From NCBI GenBank assembly GCA_001548435.1, contig AP017308.1:2303030-2367029 (forward strand): a stretch of DNA of 64,000 bases. The letters run 5' to 3'. The DNA comes from Leptolyngbya sp. NIES-3755. GTDB taxonomy: Bacteria > Cyanobacteriota > Cyanobacteriia > Leptolyngbyales > Leptolyngbyaceae. Shown here in pieces: positions 29,071 to 38,374 of this stretch. Numbering within the stretch: position 1 is the stretch's first letter; the number at the start of each line of letters is the position of its first letter. Made by a program: the position numbers and the translations under genes. Below the pieces are notes generated by a model, which saw only the letters and a list, made by a program, of their open reading frames with translations, had not been told where the DNA came from and made no database searches.

Positions 29071-30159
29071 TTACCACGCCTCCCGCAGTCCTAAACCGAG
29101 TACGACACCCAGACTGGGACGAAGATTTTCTGGAATCTCACTTGCTCCGAGCGACAAAGATGAAACCGGGTCAATCAAGCTACAAGGCAGACTTAATCGC
29201 TGAGTGAAAAATTCATCCAACTGCCCGATCGCGGCTCCAGGTCCCGCCAACATCACCTGAGCAACTTCCAGGTTCTCGCCTTGATTCAGGTAAAAATCAA
29301 TCGATCGCCGCAGTTCATCGCTCAGTTCTCCCAACACTCGCAACATTGCTGCTGCACCTGGATTCCCTCCCGGTCGATTAGAATCCCCGGTCGGAATCGT
29401 CATGCCTTGAAGCAAATCAATGTTGCGGGATGGCGGTAGATTCATCGCTCTCGATAGAGCAGATTGAATCTGATAGGTTCCAATTGGAACCGTCCGCGAA
29501 AACTGAGGAACCCCATCCACCGCGATCGAGATTTCCGTGTTCTCAAACTCGATATCCACGAGTGCCACCGCTTCTTGAGGTGCAAACTGGCGCAACTGTT
29601 CGCGAATCGTCCGAATCAGCGAGAAGCTACTGACTTCCAAAACGTCCACTGTTAATCCAGCTTGTTGGAACGTATTCAAGTAAGTATCAGTGACTTCTTT
29701 GCGGGTGGCGACGAGCAGAACTTGAACCTTTTCGATCCCGTCTTCGTCCACGAATAAACCGAGCTTTTGATAATCGACATCAGCTTCCTCGCGAGGGAAC
29801 GGCAGATATAAACCTGCTTCCTGGTTGAGCACCATTTCGCGCAATTCTCGATCGTCGAGTTCTGCCGGAACCGGGATAATTCTTGTCACCGTATCGCGTC
29901 CACCGGGAACTGCGGTTGCCACCTGTTTCACTTTAATTTTGTGTTCGGCTAACGCAGATTGAATAATCTCAGCCATCGCGGGCGGATCGGCAATTTGCCC
30001 TTCGTGAAACACACCTTCAGGAATGGGAACCGTGGCATAAGTGCCAAGCCGAAAGCCTTGCCCCTGTTTACGAAGGAGCGCAATATTGAGGCGATCGGCG
30101 GCTAACTCAATGCCAACCCCCTTTGATTTTTTTGAGAATAAACTCTTGACGTTAACCAC
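29071..30159 (-). CDS. pilM: Type IV pilus assembly ATPase-like protein PilM
   Basis: A 362-residue actin/FtsA-fold cytoplasmic protein that binds the N-terminus of PilN. Visible actin-fold elements: VGIELAADRLNIALL at the phosphate-1 loop, VATAVPGGRDTVTRIIPVPAELD, the central VALVDIEFENTEISIAV phosphate-2 strand, QVMLAGPGAAIGQLDEFF near 310 and the final SLGVVLGLGLREAW. First gene of pilMNOQ. A long upstream gap (30160-30928) probably contains the operon promoter. Confidence 0.94.
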   Translation of the reverse strand: MVNVKSLFSKKSKGVGIELAADRLNIALLRKQGQGFRLGTYATVPIPEGVFHEGQIADPPAMAEIIQSALAEHKIKVKQVATAVPGGRDTVTRIIPVPAELDDRELREMVLNQEAGLYLPFPREEADVDYQKLGLFVDEDGIEKVQVLLVATRKEVTDTYLNTFQQAGLTVDVLEVSSFSLIRTIREQLRQFAPQEAVALVDIEFENTEISIAVDGVPQFSRTVPIGTYQIQSALSRAMNLPPSRNIDLLQGMTIPTGDSNRPGGNPGAAAMLRVLGELSDELRRSIDFYLNQGENLEVAQVMLAGPGAAIGQLDEFFTQRLSLPCSLIDPVSSLSLGASEIPENLRPSLGVVLGLGLREAW

Positions 30160-30928
30160 TGTTTGTTAGCCCGCTGTAAGTGAATGAGTAACAGGTGTTG
30201 TGCGATCGAGAATCGCAGTCTAGTTTGAGTGATTACACGCAAAGTAAACAGAAAATCTGTTACTCTATTGAAAATTGATCGAGATCAATCTCTCGTGTAA
30301 CGAACTTAGACTGCCCAGGTTTTTGCAAGAATAAACAAGTCAATTCAAAAAAGCTGGAAAATCTCTGAAATCGTTGGTAATAAAAGCATTGAGGCAATAA
30401 AAATGGAGCGAATTTCGGATAGAAATCACTCTAAATTGCTCAATTTGCGAGAGTTGTTTTAGCTAGAATTTACAATTTTTTCGGGTGTTCTTCGTTCAAC
30501 TAAGTATCGCTACAGAAGCCTCCTTGATGTAAGAAATGACACTCCTAATTGTGCATACTACACGCGATTTTAAAAGTGGAACGACTAATTTTGTAGGGAA
30601 GAGATAGTGAGGTTAGGATAAGACATTGAGCCGTTTCTTGAATGCCTTGAAGCGTCGAAATGATCGAGGTAATATACTTTGAGAACGGGCTTGGAGCGAG
30701 TTTTAGGCTTTGATAAAGTTCGACTCGATCGACTGTAGAAATACGGGGATAAATTGAATGAAATTGAAGTGAAATCCGTAGAATTAATGTCGATTAGAAA
30801 GTGGAATTGTTGATCGACTTACAGAAGTGAAGGATTTGATCTTGTGACGGTTCAACGGAAACTTTTCGCTTCGTTGGTAGGGGCGAACCCCAGATAATCC
30901 TTCACTCGAATCATTCATCAAACCAGCC
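30160..30928. other. Long intergenic region upstream of pilM
   Basis: About 770 bp without a credible gene between pilM (start) and minC (end), both on the minus strand. AACAGA-AAA-TCTGTT at 30247-30261 is a perfect dyad about 90 bases upstream of pilM and could be an operator. The rest is AT-rich with no recognised RNA or repeat. Confidence 0.55.
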
Positions 30929-31792
30929 CTAATCGTCTTTCCGCATCGAAAAGTCCGTCGCTCTTGCAATCCGAATACTCCCCTGTGGCGACACATACGC
31001 CACCTCTGGAAAATACTGAGCAGGTGGCGTTTCCGGTGCACGAGCCACATAATCCGCAATCCGAATCTGCGTCGGCTCCAATTGCAGAGCCATAATCAGA
31101 GACTTCACATTTCCCTTACATCCCGCATGAGCGACACCTCGCAGCCGACCCCAAACGAGAATATCGCCCTCTGCAATGATCGTACTTCCCGGATTCAGAT
31201 CGCCCATCACAACCACCGTTCCGTTATGACGAATTTCAGTCCCCGATCGTAATGTCATCTGAATATAAAGCGGTTCCTCCATTGCTACCGCTGTCTCTTG
31301 CTTTGCAGCTAATGGATCGACGGCTGTAATTTGCTCGACCGAATAGCCAGCCGTTGCAGCGACGACCGCAGTTTGACGACGACGAGTATGAACTGATTTG
31401 AGTTGGAGTTGGACATCTGTTAGCGCTTCCGCGATCGCGCTCAGTTGCCTGGTGTCGAGTAAGCGATCGTCTGCGATCAAATGCACGATTGTATTCGGCT
31501 GCCACTGGCGTTCGCGTCCCATTAATAATTGTTTCAACTGCTGCCACAATTCCCCCCACGCCAGTGCTACCTTGGAAGCCGCCTCTGATTCGGGCGGTAA
31601 GATCAAACTCAGAACCCCATCTTTGGCTTTGAGACGGACTTGGAGATCCTCGATCGCGATTTTTGGGACTTCAGGCGTTTCGAGCGGGGGGAGATCGAGC
31701 AAATCCGCATCGACATCTGGGCTGGAAACGGCTTCCGGGCTGATTGGAGTAGGGTCGTTTGACAGAGGCGAAAGAGAAGTATCAGAAGTCAT
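30929..31792 (-). CDS. minC: Septum site-determining protein MinC
   Basis: A 287-residue inhibitor of FtsZ assembly. Residues 1-45 are a Pro/Asp-rich acidic linker, then the N-terminal FtsZ-binding domain to about 150. The C-terminal beta-helix domain is plain: TLRSGTEIRHNGTVVVMGDLNPGSTIIAEGDILVWGRLRGVAHAG near 178-225, then the MinD-contact ALQLEPTQIRIADYVAR region. In many cyanobacteria minC stands directly before minD-minE; here those genes lie about 19 kb away. Length fits cyanobacterial MinC with its variable N-terminal extension. Confidence 0.95.
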   Translation of the reverse strand: MTSDTSLSPLSNDPTPISPEAVSSPDVDADLLDLPPLETPEVPKIAIEDLQVRLKAKDGVLSLILPPESEAASKVALAWGELWQQLKQLLMGRERQWQPNTIVHLIADDRLLDTRQLSAIAEALTDVQLQLKSVHTRRRQTAVVAATAGYSVEQITAVDPLAAKQETAVAMEEPLYIQMTLRSGTEIRHNGTVVVMGDLNPGSTIIAEGDILVWGRLRGVAHAGCKGNVKSLIMALQLEPTQIRIADYVARAPETPPAQYFPEVAYVSPQGSIRIARATDFSMRKDD

Positions 31793-31944
31793 GCCTTAAC
31801 TTGGGGCTGCAACGGATAGATCATATTCACTCACTGGTCGGTTTGCAACATTGTTTCGATCGATAGACGCGATCCCCAAGTTTTTTCATTAGGGTTTGAT
31901 GGCAATTTTCTGACAAATCGAGTGTGAGTTTAATAGGAGTTAAG

Positions 31945-34344
31945 ATGTCAGACCTGATTCAAGCTGTTCTGAAGAGTGATGAAAAGTCCGATTTACGTAA
32001 CTTTGCCAGTGTGTTGAGGGCATTTGGTAAACGCTACCTGCTCAGAAACGAAATCTTACAGTTGTTTGATGAATTTTCTCAACAGTTGAAAAAACAGAAT
32101 TCATCTCAGTTAGAGAAATTGATTCGTTATGTGCAGGAAATTATTGTCGAAGATCGGAATCTATATTTCATCATTCGTCCAAAAATTGCACGACAAGAGG
32201 CATATCGATTGTTGGAAGATTTGACGATCGAGCCAATCACGATTCAGGAATTACTTGATATTCGCGATCGCTTTGTGAATCATTACCATCCACAAGAAGG
32301 GGATGTCTTTGAAATTGATTTTGCGCCTTTTTATGATTATTCGCCTGTTCTGCGCGATTCAAAAAATATTGGAAAGGGCGTGGAATTTCTGAATCGCTAT
32401 TTGTCGAGCCGAATTTTTCAGGATTCCAAGAAAGGACAAGAGACGCTGTTTCAATTTCTACAATTGCACCAATATAACGGAATGCAATTGTTGATTAATG
32501 GGCGAATTCGATCATCGGAAGAATTGAGCGATCGAGTCAAACAGGCTTTGGGAATTTTAAGCGATCGTGATCCAAATGAATCGTATGAATTTTTCCGATT
32601 TGACTTACAAAATATTGGATTTGAACCGGGTTGGGGAAATACTGTTGCGCGAGTCAAAGAGACTTTAGAAATTTTAGATCAATTAATTGACTCGCCGGAT
32701 CACCAAACTCTAGAAACCTTTGTTTCCCGAATTCCGATGATCTTTCGAGTTGCAATTATTTCACCACACGGATGGTTTGGACAAGAAGGCGTTTTGGGCA
32801 GACCAGATACAGGCGGACAAGTCGTTTATATTCTGGATCAAGTCAAAAGTTTAGAGAAACAATTACAGGAAGACCTTGCACTTGCAGGATTAGAGATCAG
32901 TCCAAAAGTAATCGTTTTGACTCGACTTATTCCCAATAGTGATGGAACGCTTTGTAATCAGCGACTTGAGAAAATTCATGGAACAATAGATGCTTGGATT
33001 TTGCGAGTTCCACTTCGCGAGTTTAATCCTAATTTGACACAGAATTGGATTTCTCGATTTGAGATTTGGTCATATTTAGAAACTTTCTCGATCGATGCTG
33101 AACGCGAACTCAAAGCCGAGTTCCAAGGTAGACCGGATTTAATTATTGGAAACTATACCGATGGCAATCTCGTTGCATTCTTGCTCTCAAGACGATTAAA
33201 AGTAACGTATTGCATTATTGCTCATGCACTTGAAAAATCAAAATATTTATTTAGCAATCTTTACTGGCAGGAATCCGAAGAAAAATATCATTTCTCTTTG
33301 CAATTCACAGCCGATTTAATCGCGATGAATGGTGCAAATTTCATCATCAGTAGCACCTATCAAGAAATCGTCGGAACCCCAGAAAGTGTTGGGCAATATG
33401 AGTCTTACAAATCCTTTACGATGCCAGATTTATATCATGTTGTGAATGGGATTGAATTATTTAGCCCCAAATTTAATGTCGTTCCTCCAGGTGTGAATGA
33501 GTCAGTTTATTTCCCATTCACTCGAACCGAAGATCGATTATTGAACGATCGACAACGATTAGAAAATCTATTGTTCACCGATGAAGATCCAGATTCAATT
33601 TTCGGAACACTCGATGATCCGAATAAGCGCCCATTATTTTCGATGGCAAGGCTCGATCGGATTAAAAATCTTACTGGACTTGCAGAAGCTTATGGAAAAA
33701 GTGAAGCGCTCCAAACTCGCTGTAATCTAATTTTAATCGCTGGAAAGCTTCGAGTTGACGACTCCAGCGATTACGAAGAAATTAGCGAAATTGAGAGACT
33801 ATATGAAATTATCGATCGATACAATCTCAACGGCAAAATTCGCTGGCTCGGTGTGCGATTGCCAAAAGGTGACACCGGAGAAGTTTATCGAGTGATTGCC
33901 GATCGACAAGGCATTTTCGTGCAGCCAGCTTTATTTGAAGCATTCGGATTGACCATTCTCGAATCCATGATCACCGGACTTCCAACCTTTGCGACTCGAT
34001 TTGGAGGTCCACTCGAAATTATTCAAGATAAAGTCAACGGCTTCTACATCAATCCAACCGATCACGAAGAAGTTGCAAACGTGATTCTGGAGTTTCTGGC
34101 TCAATGCGATCGCGATCCGAACTATTGGAATGAAATTGCTCAGAAAGGAATCGATCGCGTTTACAGTTCCTACACCTGGAAGATTCACACGACTCGATTG
34201 TTATCGCTGGCAAAAATCTACGGATTCTGGAACTATACGTCTCAAGAAAACCGCGAAGACTTACTCAGATACGTTGAATCGCTGTTTTATCTTTTGTACA
34301 AACCCAGAGCGCAACGATTATTACAGGAACAAATGCAGCAATAG
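31945..34344 (+). CDS. susA: Sucrose synthase
   Basis: 799 residues from the ATG at 31945, which has AGGAG about 7 bases upstream; a GTG at 31924 is in frame but the ribosome-binding site would lie inside it. The enzyme reversibly converts sucrose and a nucleoside diphosphate into NDP-glucose and fructose. The N-terminal 250 residues are the regulatory region, followed by a GT-B catalytic core: SPHGWFGQEGVLGRPDTGGQVVYILDQ near 260, GNYTDGNLVAFLLS near 410, then VVPPGVNESVYFPF, SMARLDRIKNLTGLAEA and the donor-site QPALFEAFGLTILESM with the E-x7-E motif. It is single in the window with no sucrose-phosphate synthase beside it. Confidence 0.95.
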   Translation: MSDLIQAVLKSDEKSDLRNFASVLRAFGKRYLLRNEILQLFDEFSQQLKKQNSSQLEKLIRYVQEIIVEDRNLYFIIRPKIARQEAYRLLEDLTIEPITIQELLDIRDRFVNHYHPQEGDVFEIDFAPFYDYSPVLRDSKNIGKGVEFLNRYLSSRIFQDSKKGQETLFQFLQLHQYNGMQLLINGRIRSSEELSDRVKQALGILSDRDPNESYEFFRFDLQNIGFEPGWGNTVARVKETLEILDQLIDSPDHQTLETFVSRIPMIFRVAIISPHGWFGQEGVLGRPDTGGQVVYILDQVKSLEKQLQEDLALAGLEISPKVIVLTRLIPNSDGTLCNQRLEKIHGTIDAWILRVPLREFNPNLTQNWISRFEIWSYLETFSIDAERELKAEFQGRPDLIIGNYTDGNLVAFLLSRRLKVTYCIIAHALEKSKYLFSNLYWQESEEKYHFSLQFTADLIAMNGANFIISSTYQEIVGTPESVGQYESYKSFTMPDLYHVVNGIELFSPKFNVVPPGVNESVYFPFTRTEDRLLNDRQRLENLLFTDEDPDSIFGTLDDPNKRPLFSMARLDRIKNLTGLAEAYGKSEALQTRCNLILIAGKLRVDDSSDYEEISEIERLYEIIDRYNLNGKIRWLGVRLPKGDTGEVYRVIADRQGIFVQPALFEAFGLTILESMITGLPTFATRFGGPLEIIQDKVNGFYINPTDHEEVANVILEFLAQCDRDPNYWNEIAQKGIDRVYSSYTWKIHTTRLLSLAKIYGFWNYTSQENREDLLRYVESLFYLLYKPRAQRLLQEQMQQ

Positions 34345-34349
34345 AATTA

Positions 34350-34380
34350 CGATCGCCCTTGTTTGTTCTGAGGGCGATCG
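34350..34380. terminator. Perfect inverted repeat between convergent susA and Uma2 genes
   Basis: CGATCGCCCT at 34350-34359 is repeated inverted at 34371-34380 around an 11-base loop. It lies between the two converging stops and includes HIP1-like sequence. Confidence 0.65.
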
Positions 34381-34384
34381 CGGT

Positions 34385-35212
34385 TTAAGATTCTGGCAAT
34401 TGATTTGGATCAAATCCCTGCGATCGTAAAAACGCTTCCAATTGCTCTACTCGTTGCCGTTCTTGTTCTGCCCGTTGACGCTCCAGTTCTGCCCGTTGCT
34501 GTTCTTGGTCGGCACGTTGCTGTTCTTGGTCGGCACGTTGCTGTTCTTGGTCGGCTCGTTCATCAGACGACAGCAACAAATTCCCCTCACTATCCCACCA
34601 TCGCAACCACGGTAGAGTTTGATTGGCATATTGTCCTTCCCAAATTCCCAACTCCACCCCGATTGAAGCAATGGGAAAATGTCCCCGTTCGTTCGGTTGA
34701 CAGCGCTGATAACGATTCGCGATCAGTTCATACACTTCCACAGAAGCTTTTTCCACTTCGTAAATTGCATAAAACGGAATGTGAATTGCTTGCTCGTACA
34801 CCCAAAACTTCCCCGCTTTAGCAGACTCGCTACTGAATGGAGACGTGTAATCTCGCTCCTCTGTCCCATCCCCAGAGACAAACTCGATCGCAATCAACGG
34901 CGCAATAATTTCCTTCCACATCACATAGGAGCGGCGCGTCTGACCATCCAGCAACGGAGACACATTCGGAACATAGAACCAGTCTGGCGCTTCGGCTCCT
35001 CGCTCTGGTGGATCAGTCAATCGCCAATAAATGCCGCAGTCTTGCCCGATCGCATACTGTCCATCCGGATGCAGCGCGTTCAAAGTCGGTCGAATTGAAG
35101 TGGTGAGCAGAATGCTCTGCGGATGTTCCTGGAAGTTCTTCACGAATGTACCATCGGACTCTGGCAACTGAGTATGATCCGGCAAGCTGAGAGGGGGTTT
35201 AGCGATCGTCAT
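34385..35212 (-). CDS. Uma2 family (DUF820) restriction-endonuclease-fold protein with a charged repeat tail
   Basis: 275 residues. Residues about 30-190 form the Uma2 domain found in large cyanobacterial families, a PD-(D/E)XK nuclease fold of unknown substrate; IAIEFVSGDGTEERD and FWVYEQAIHIPFYAIYEV cover the active-site strands. Residues 218-262 are a highly charged helix built of seven-residue RADQEQQ-type units, encoded by 21-bp DNA repeats at about 34491-34560. A final LRSQGFDPNQLPE tail is typical of these proteins. The gene is isolated, convergent with susA. Its role is not known, although mobile-element or restriction links are often proposed. Confidence 0.85.
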   Translation of the reverse strand: MTIAKPPLSLPDHTQLPESDGTFVKNFQEHPQSILLTTSIRPTLNALHPDGQYAIGQDCGIYWRLTDPPERGAEAPDWFYVPNVSPLLDGQTRRSYVMWKEIIAPLIAIEFVSGDGTEERDYTSPFSSESAKAGKFWVYEQAIHIPFYAIYEVEKASVEVYELIANRYQRCQPNERGHFPIASIGVELGIWEGQYANQTLPWLRWWDSEGNLLLSSDERADQEQQRADQEQQRADQEQQRAELERQRAEQERQRVEQLEAFLRSQGFDPNQLPES

Positions 35213-35317
35213 TCAGGGCATCCTCCGATCGAACAGCAATTGCTCTCATTGTAATGTAATTCTTTTGTTCTACTCTAATGAGTCAAAAAAAGAGGGATTG
35301 CTCCCTCTCTGGTCGAT

Positions 35318-36523
35318 TTAGAGTTCCGATTCGACTTCTCGTTTTTTGCGGTACTTCAGTGCCATCGCGCTCACTAACGTTAAAGCTGCAATCGTGCTAG
35401 GTTCTGGTACTTTCACAGGCTTCGGTGTGGTCACTCTGGGAGGCGGAGTTGGATTGCTCGGTGGTGTGGGTGGAGTTGGATCATTCGGTTTCGTACCATC
35501 GATCGGGGTATCAAACAGCGGTGGATTTGCTGGGGGATTCGCTGGGGGATTCGGATTTGTGGGCGGATTTGTGCTCGGTGGATTTGTGCTTGTGGGCGGA
35601 TTTGCTGGGGGATTGTCGATCGGGGGATTCGCTGGAGGATTCGGATTTGTGGGCGGATTTGTGCTCGGTGGATTTGTGTTTGTGGGCGGATTTGCTGGAG
35701 GATTCGGATTTGTGGGCGGATTTGTGCTCGGTGGATTAACCGTGATCGATGTACCGCGACCCGTACCACTTGCACCTGAAAGATTCAGAGATGTACTATC
35801 AATGCTTTGATAACGAACTCCAAAATTGCTGAGGCTCAGCGTATTGACGCTACCACTTAGAGCAAGGGTAAAGCTGAAGTTTCCAGAGTCAAAAGTTCCA
35901 GGAAGTGAAGTACTGTTGCTGACTCCTCCATTGGAACCACCCTGACAGTTACTTCCACTGTTGAAGCAGACATCAACGTTGCCGAACTGATTTGGGAAAG
36001 AACCGTCCAAATGAGACCGATTGAAGAGTCCGTTTGTCGTCGCACTCAGCAGCGTTCCACTGGTGTCGAAGCCAAATCCTGAAACTCGTGAGAAGATGTC
36101 ACCGCTGGAAGTATTGTCGAGCAGGGCATCGAAAGTCGCGATCGTGTTTCCGTTCTGTGTGGTGAAACCTTTGAAGGTTAAATCCACAAACGAGGTTAAT
36201 CCGCTAACGGTGTTGGTACTCACATTTCCGTCAAAGTTGATGCGGAAGATCTTACCCAGGTCTGCAAGTCCGACTGAAAAAGAACTGGTTGCAGGTGTCG
36301 CTGATTGAGTTGGAGCGACAACGGTTTGGGTTGGAGTCTGGGTTGTAGTTGGAGTCTGAGTTGGAGTTGGAGTCTGAGTCTGTGTGGGAGAGTTGCGGTT
36401 GCTGTTACTGTTGCTGTTAGCATTGTTTGCTTTTGCGAATGCTGGATTTGCAACCAGTAACAGCGTTAAACTCGCAACTCCAGAACAGAGCATTGAAAGA
36501 GTCGGAGACAAGTTATTGGACAT
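35318..36523 (-). CDS. PEP-CTERM surface protein with Pro/Asn repeat linker
   Basis: 401 residues. The N-terminal signal peptide is clear (SGVASLTLLLVANPAFA), followed by an Asn/Ser run and a Thr/Gln/Pro linker. Residues 80-245 form a beta-rich domain with a Cys pair (DVCFNSGSNCQGG). Residues 250-325 are a low-complexity NPPTNPNPPANPP array encoded by minisatellite DNA at about 35520-35740. The C-terminus has the PEP-CTERM signal VPEPSTIAALTLVSAMALKYRKK, recognised by exosortase and removed in the wall or sheath. It is probably an extracellular matrix protein. It is single and its ligand is unknown. Confidence 0.85.
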   Translation of the reverse strand: MSNNLSPTLSMLCSGVASLTLLLVANPAFAKANNANSNSNSNRNSPTQTQTPTPTQTPTTTQTPTQTVVAPTQSATPATSSFSVGLADLGKIFRINFDGNVSTNTVSGLTSFVDLTFKGFTTQNGNTIATFDALLDNTSSGDIFSRVSGFGFDTSGTLLSATTNGLFNRSHLDGSFPNQFGNVDVCFNSGSNCQGGSNGGVSNSTSLPGTFDSGNFSFTLALSGSVNTLSLSNFGVRYQSIDSTSLNLSGASGTGRGTSITVNPPSTNPPTNPNPPANPPTNTNPPSTNPPTNPNPPANPPIDNPPANPPTSTNPPSTNPPTNPNPPANPPANPPLFDTPIDGTKPNDPTPPTPPSNPTPPPRVTTPKPVKVPEPSTIAALTLVSAMALKYRKKREVESEL

Positions 36524-36960
36524 CTGAGTAAATTGGACACTATGTGTATAGGCTATTACATCAATCTATTGAACATTCATGATGATTTTGCTGACTTAGA
36601 GAACTCTTCATACAGATTCCGTACTTCGGTAATTTTACGGTGAACCTTGAGTCAGTCTGAGGGATTTTCTGCTGAAAGAGAAGCAGAATTCCGCTGTTCA
36701 CTGAGAATACACTCCGGAGTTAGATTAATCTACAAGTCGAAACTCAGTAAAAACTCGGAAATAAGAAATACCATTACGCACGAAATTAAGTAAGATACCC
36801 GCTTTTACGGATTCTGCATTTTTACCGAGGTCAATTGAGAAAAGAGTCGATGACTAAGCGCACTGGAATCGATTTTCTACACTCCCGTGATTTCAGCATT
36901 GTCGCCCGCTTGATTCTCGACATAATGGTTTCTGTTTTGACAGCGCCGTGAGTCAAGAAT
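36524..36960. other. Intergenic region between divergent genes
   Basis: 437 bp between the divergent PEP-CTERM and EnvC-like genes. It is AT-rich and presumably holds both promoters; no clear -35/-10 pair, RNA gene or repeat stands out. Confidence 0.5.
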
Positions 36961-38115
36961 ATGAATACGATCGTTCAATCGTTGTCTTCTCTCAAAAAGC
37001 TACTGATCGGGTTGTGCTGTGTGGCATTACTGTGTTTACCGGTTGCTGCTCAAGAGATTGATCAACTTAAACAGCAGCAGCAACAATTAGATCAACAGCG
37101 ATCGCAGATTCAAAAAGAGCGTGAGAAAGTTCAACGCCAAGAGCGATCGGCACAAACAGATCTCAATGGCATTCGGCGCAATATTCAAGCAACAACAGGT
37201 CAGATTCAAACCACGGAAGCGAAGTTAACGAATGCAAATCGAGTGTTGAAGAAACTAGAAGCGCAACTGGGAGAAGCAGAGAAAAGCTATCAGCAAAGAC
37301 AATCTGCAACCGCTTCCCGCTTACGATTTTTGCAACGTCAACAAGAGAGTCGAGGTTGGGCAGTTCTATTGCAGAGTGAGAATTTGAATGATTTTCTCGA
37401 TCGACGATTCCGTTTGAAGCAAATTTATAAAAACGATCGACGAAATTTGGCTGAACTCAAAACTGAGGCGGAAAAGGTCGATCGGCAACGTCAACAAGTC
37501 GAGCAGCAAAAGATCAATATCACTTTGTTAGCTCAACAATTGATGGTGCAGAAAGCTCAATTCGAGCAGCAGGCGGAATCTCAGAAAGAAATTGTTGAAC
37601 GGCTCAGAACGAATCGTCGTGCGCTTGAAGCCGCAGAAGCTCAACTTGAAAAAGATTCTAAGAGCATTGGCGAACTGATTCAAAGACGAATTGCCGAAGA
37701 ACGAGCTAAAAATGGCATCGTCATCTTAGGAACGGGACAGTTTAACTTACCGAGTGATGGTCCAATTACGAGCGGATTTGGCTATCGAACTCATCCAATC
37801 TTAGGCTATCAACGGTTTCATGCTGGAGTTGATTTTGGTGCAGACTTTGGACATCCGATTTTGGCTGCCGATCGCGGAACGGTGATTTTTGCTGGCTGGT
37901 ATGGTGGTTATGGAAATTCGATTATTCTTGATCACGGCAATGGAATTACGACGATGTATGCCCATGCTCAAGAACTATATGTATCTGAAGGTGAAACGGT
38001 AGAGCGTGGGAAAGCGATCGCGGCTACGGGTTCTACTGGACTATCGACTGGACCTCATTTGCATTTTGAAGTGCGTGAGAATGGTGAGCCTGTTGATCCG
38101 ATGAACTATCTATAA
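36961..38115 (+). CDS. EnvC/NlpD-like murein hydrolase activator (M23 peptidase domain)
   Basis: 384 residues with a signal peptide (LLIGLCCVALLCLPVAAQ), a long coiled coil at about 30-250 rich in Gln, Arg and Glu, and a LytM/M23 domain at the C-terminus (residues about 265-380). The M23 zinc site looks intact: GYRTHPILGYQRFHAGVDFGADFG supplies the first His and Asp, and the later MYAHAQ and HLHFEV supply the HxH motif. EnvC proteins with an intact site can cut peptidoglycan, and degenerate ones activate amidases. It is likely periplasmic and acts in cell separation. It lies just before the CRISPR leader. Confidence 0.93.
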   Translation: MNTIVQSLSSLKKLLIGLCCVALLCLPVAAQEIDQLKQQQQQLDQQRSQIQKEREKVQRQERSAQTDLNGIRRNIQATTGQIQTTEAKLTNANRVLKKLEAQLGEAEKSYQQRQSATASRLRFLQRQQESRGWAVLLQSENLNDFLDRRFRLKQIYKNDRRNLAELKTEAEKVDRQRQQVEQQKINITLLAQQLMVQKAQFEQQAESQKEIVERLRTNRRALEAAEAQLEKDSKSIGELIQRRIAEERAKNGIVILGTGQFNLPSDGPITSGFGYRTHPILGYQRFHAGVDFGADFGHPILAADRGTVIFAGWYGGYGNSIILDHGNGITTMYAHAQELYVSEGETVERGKAIAATGSTGLSTGPHLHFEVRENGEPVDPMNYL

Positions 38116-38374
38116 GAAGTGCGATCGATTCTGGTTGGAAGAACTGCATCAAGTTTCTGCGATCGTTCTATAATGAGGCAAGTTTTTGGCAAACCGAAGC
38201 GGGGGCAAAATCCCTGGGAGGTTCGCCAAATCGCTGGAACCAAGACAATTCAATAGTTTTGAGGATCGGTAAGAAAGCGTCGATCGTAGAATAAAGGCTG
38301 AGATCATGGTTTCAGATGACCTTTGCCAAAAACGGCTGTAGAATCCTTGTTCAGTAAGGGTTCTGGGGCGCGGA
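38116..38374 (+). promoter_or_regulatory. CRISPR leader region
   Basis: The 259 bp between the EnvC-like gene and the first repeat contain TATAAT at 38169-38174, a possible -10 for array transcription. An 11-bp inverted repeat with one mismatch (38185-38195 with 38220-38230) encloses a G-rich stem (GGGGGCAAAATCCC). The block resembles cyanobacterial CRISPR leaders with a conserved GGCAAACC...GGTTCGCC hairpin (from memory). Leader-proximal repeats are identical while the far end is decayed, which agrees with a leader on the left. Confidence 0.6.

Noticed and set aside
30247-30261. NtcA-type site (GTA-N8-TAC) upstream of pilM
   Set aside because: The palindrome AACAGA-AAA-TCTGTT has different spacing and no GTAN8TAC core; it is listed only as a dyad.
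35346-35810. 154-codon Gly-rich frame antisense to the PEP-CTERM gene
   Set aside because: It is the mirror of the Pro/Asn repeat DNA and has no signal or start context. The minus-strand gene has a signal peptide and PEP-CTERM motif.
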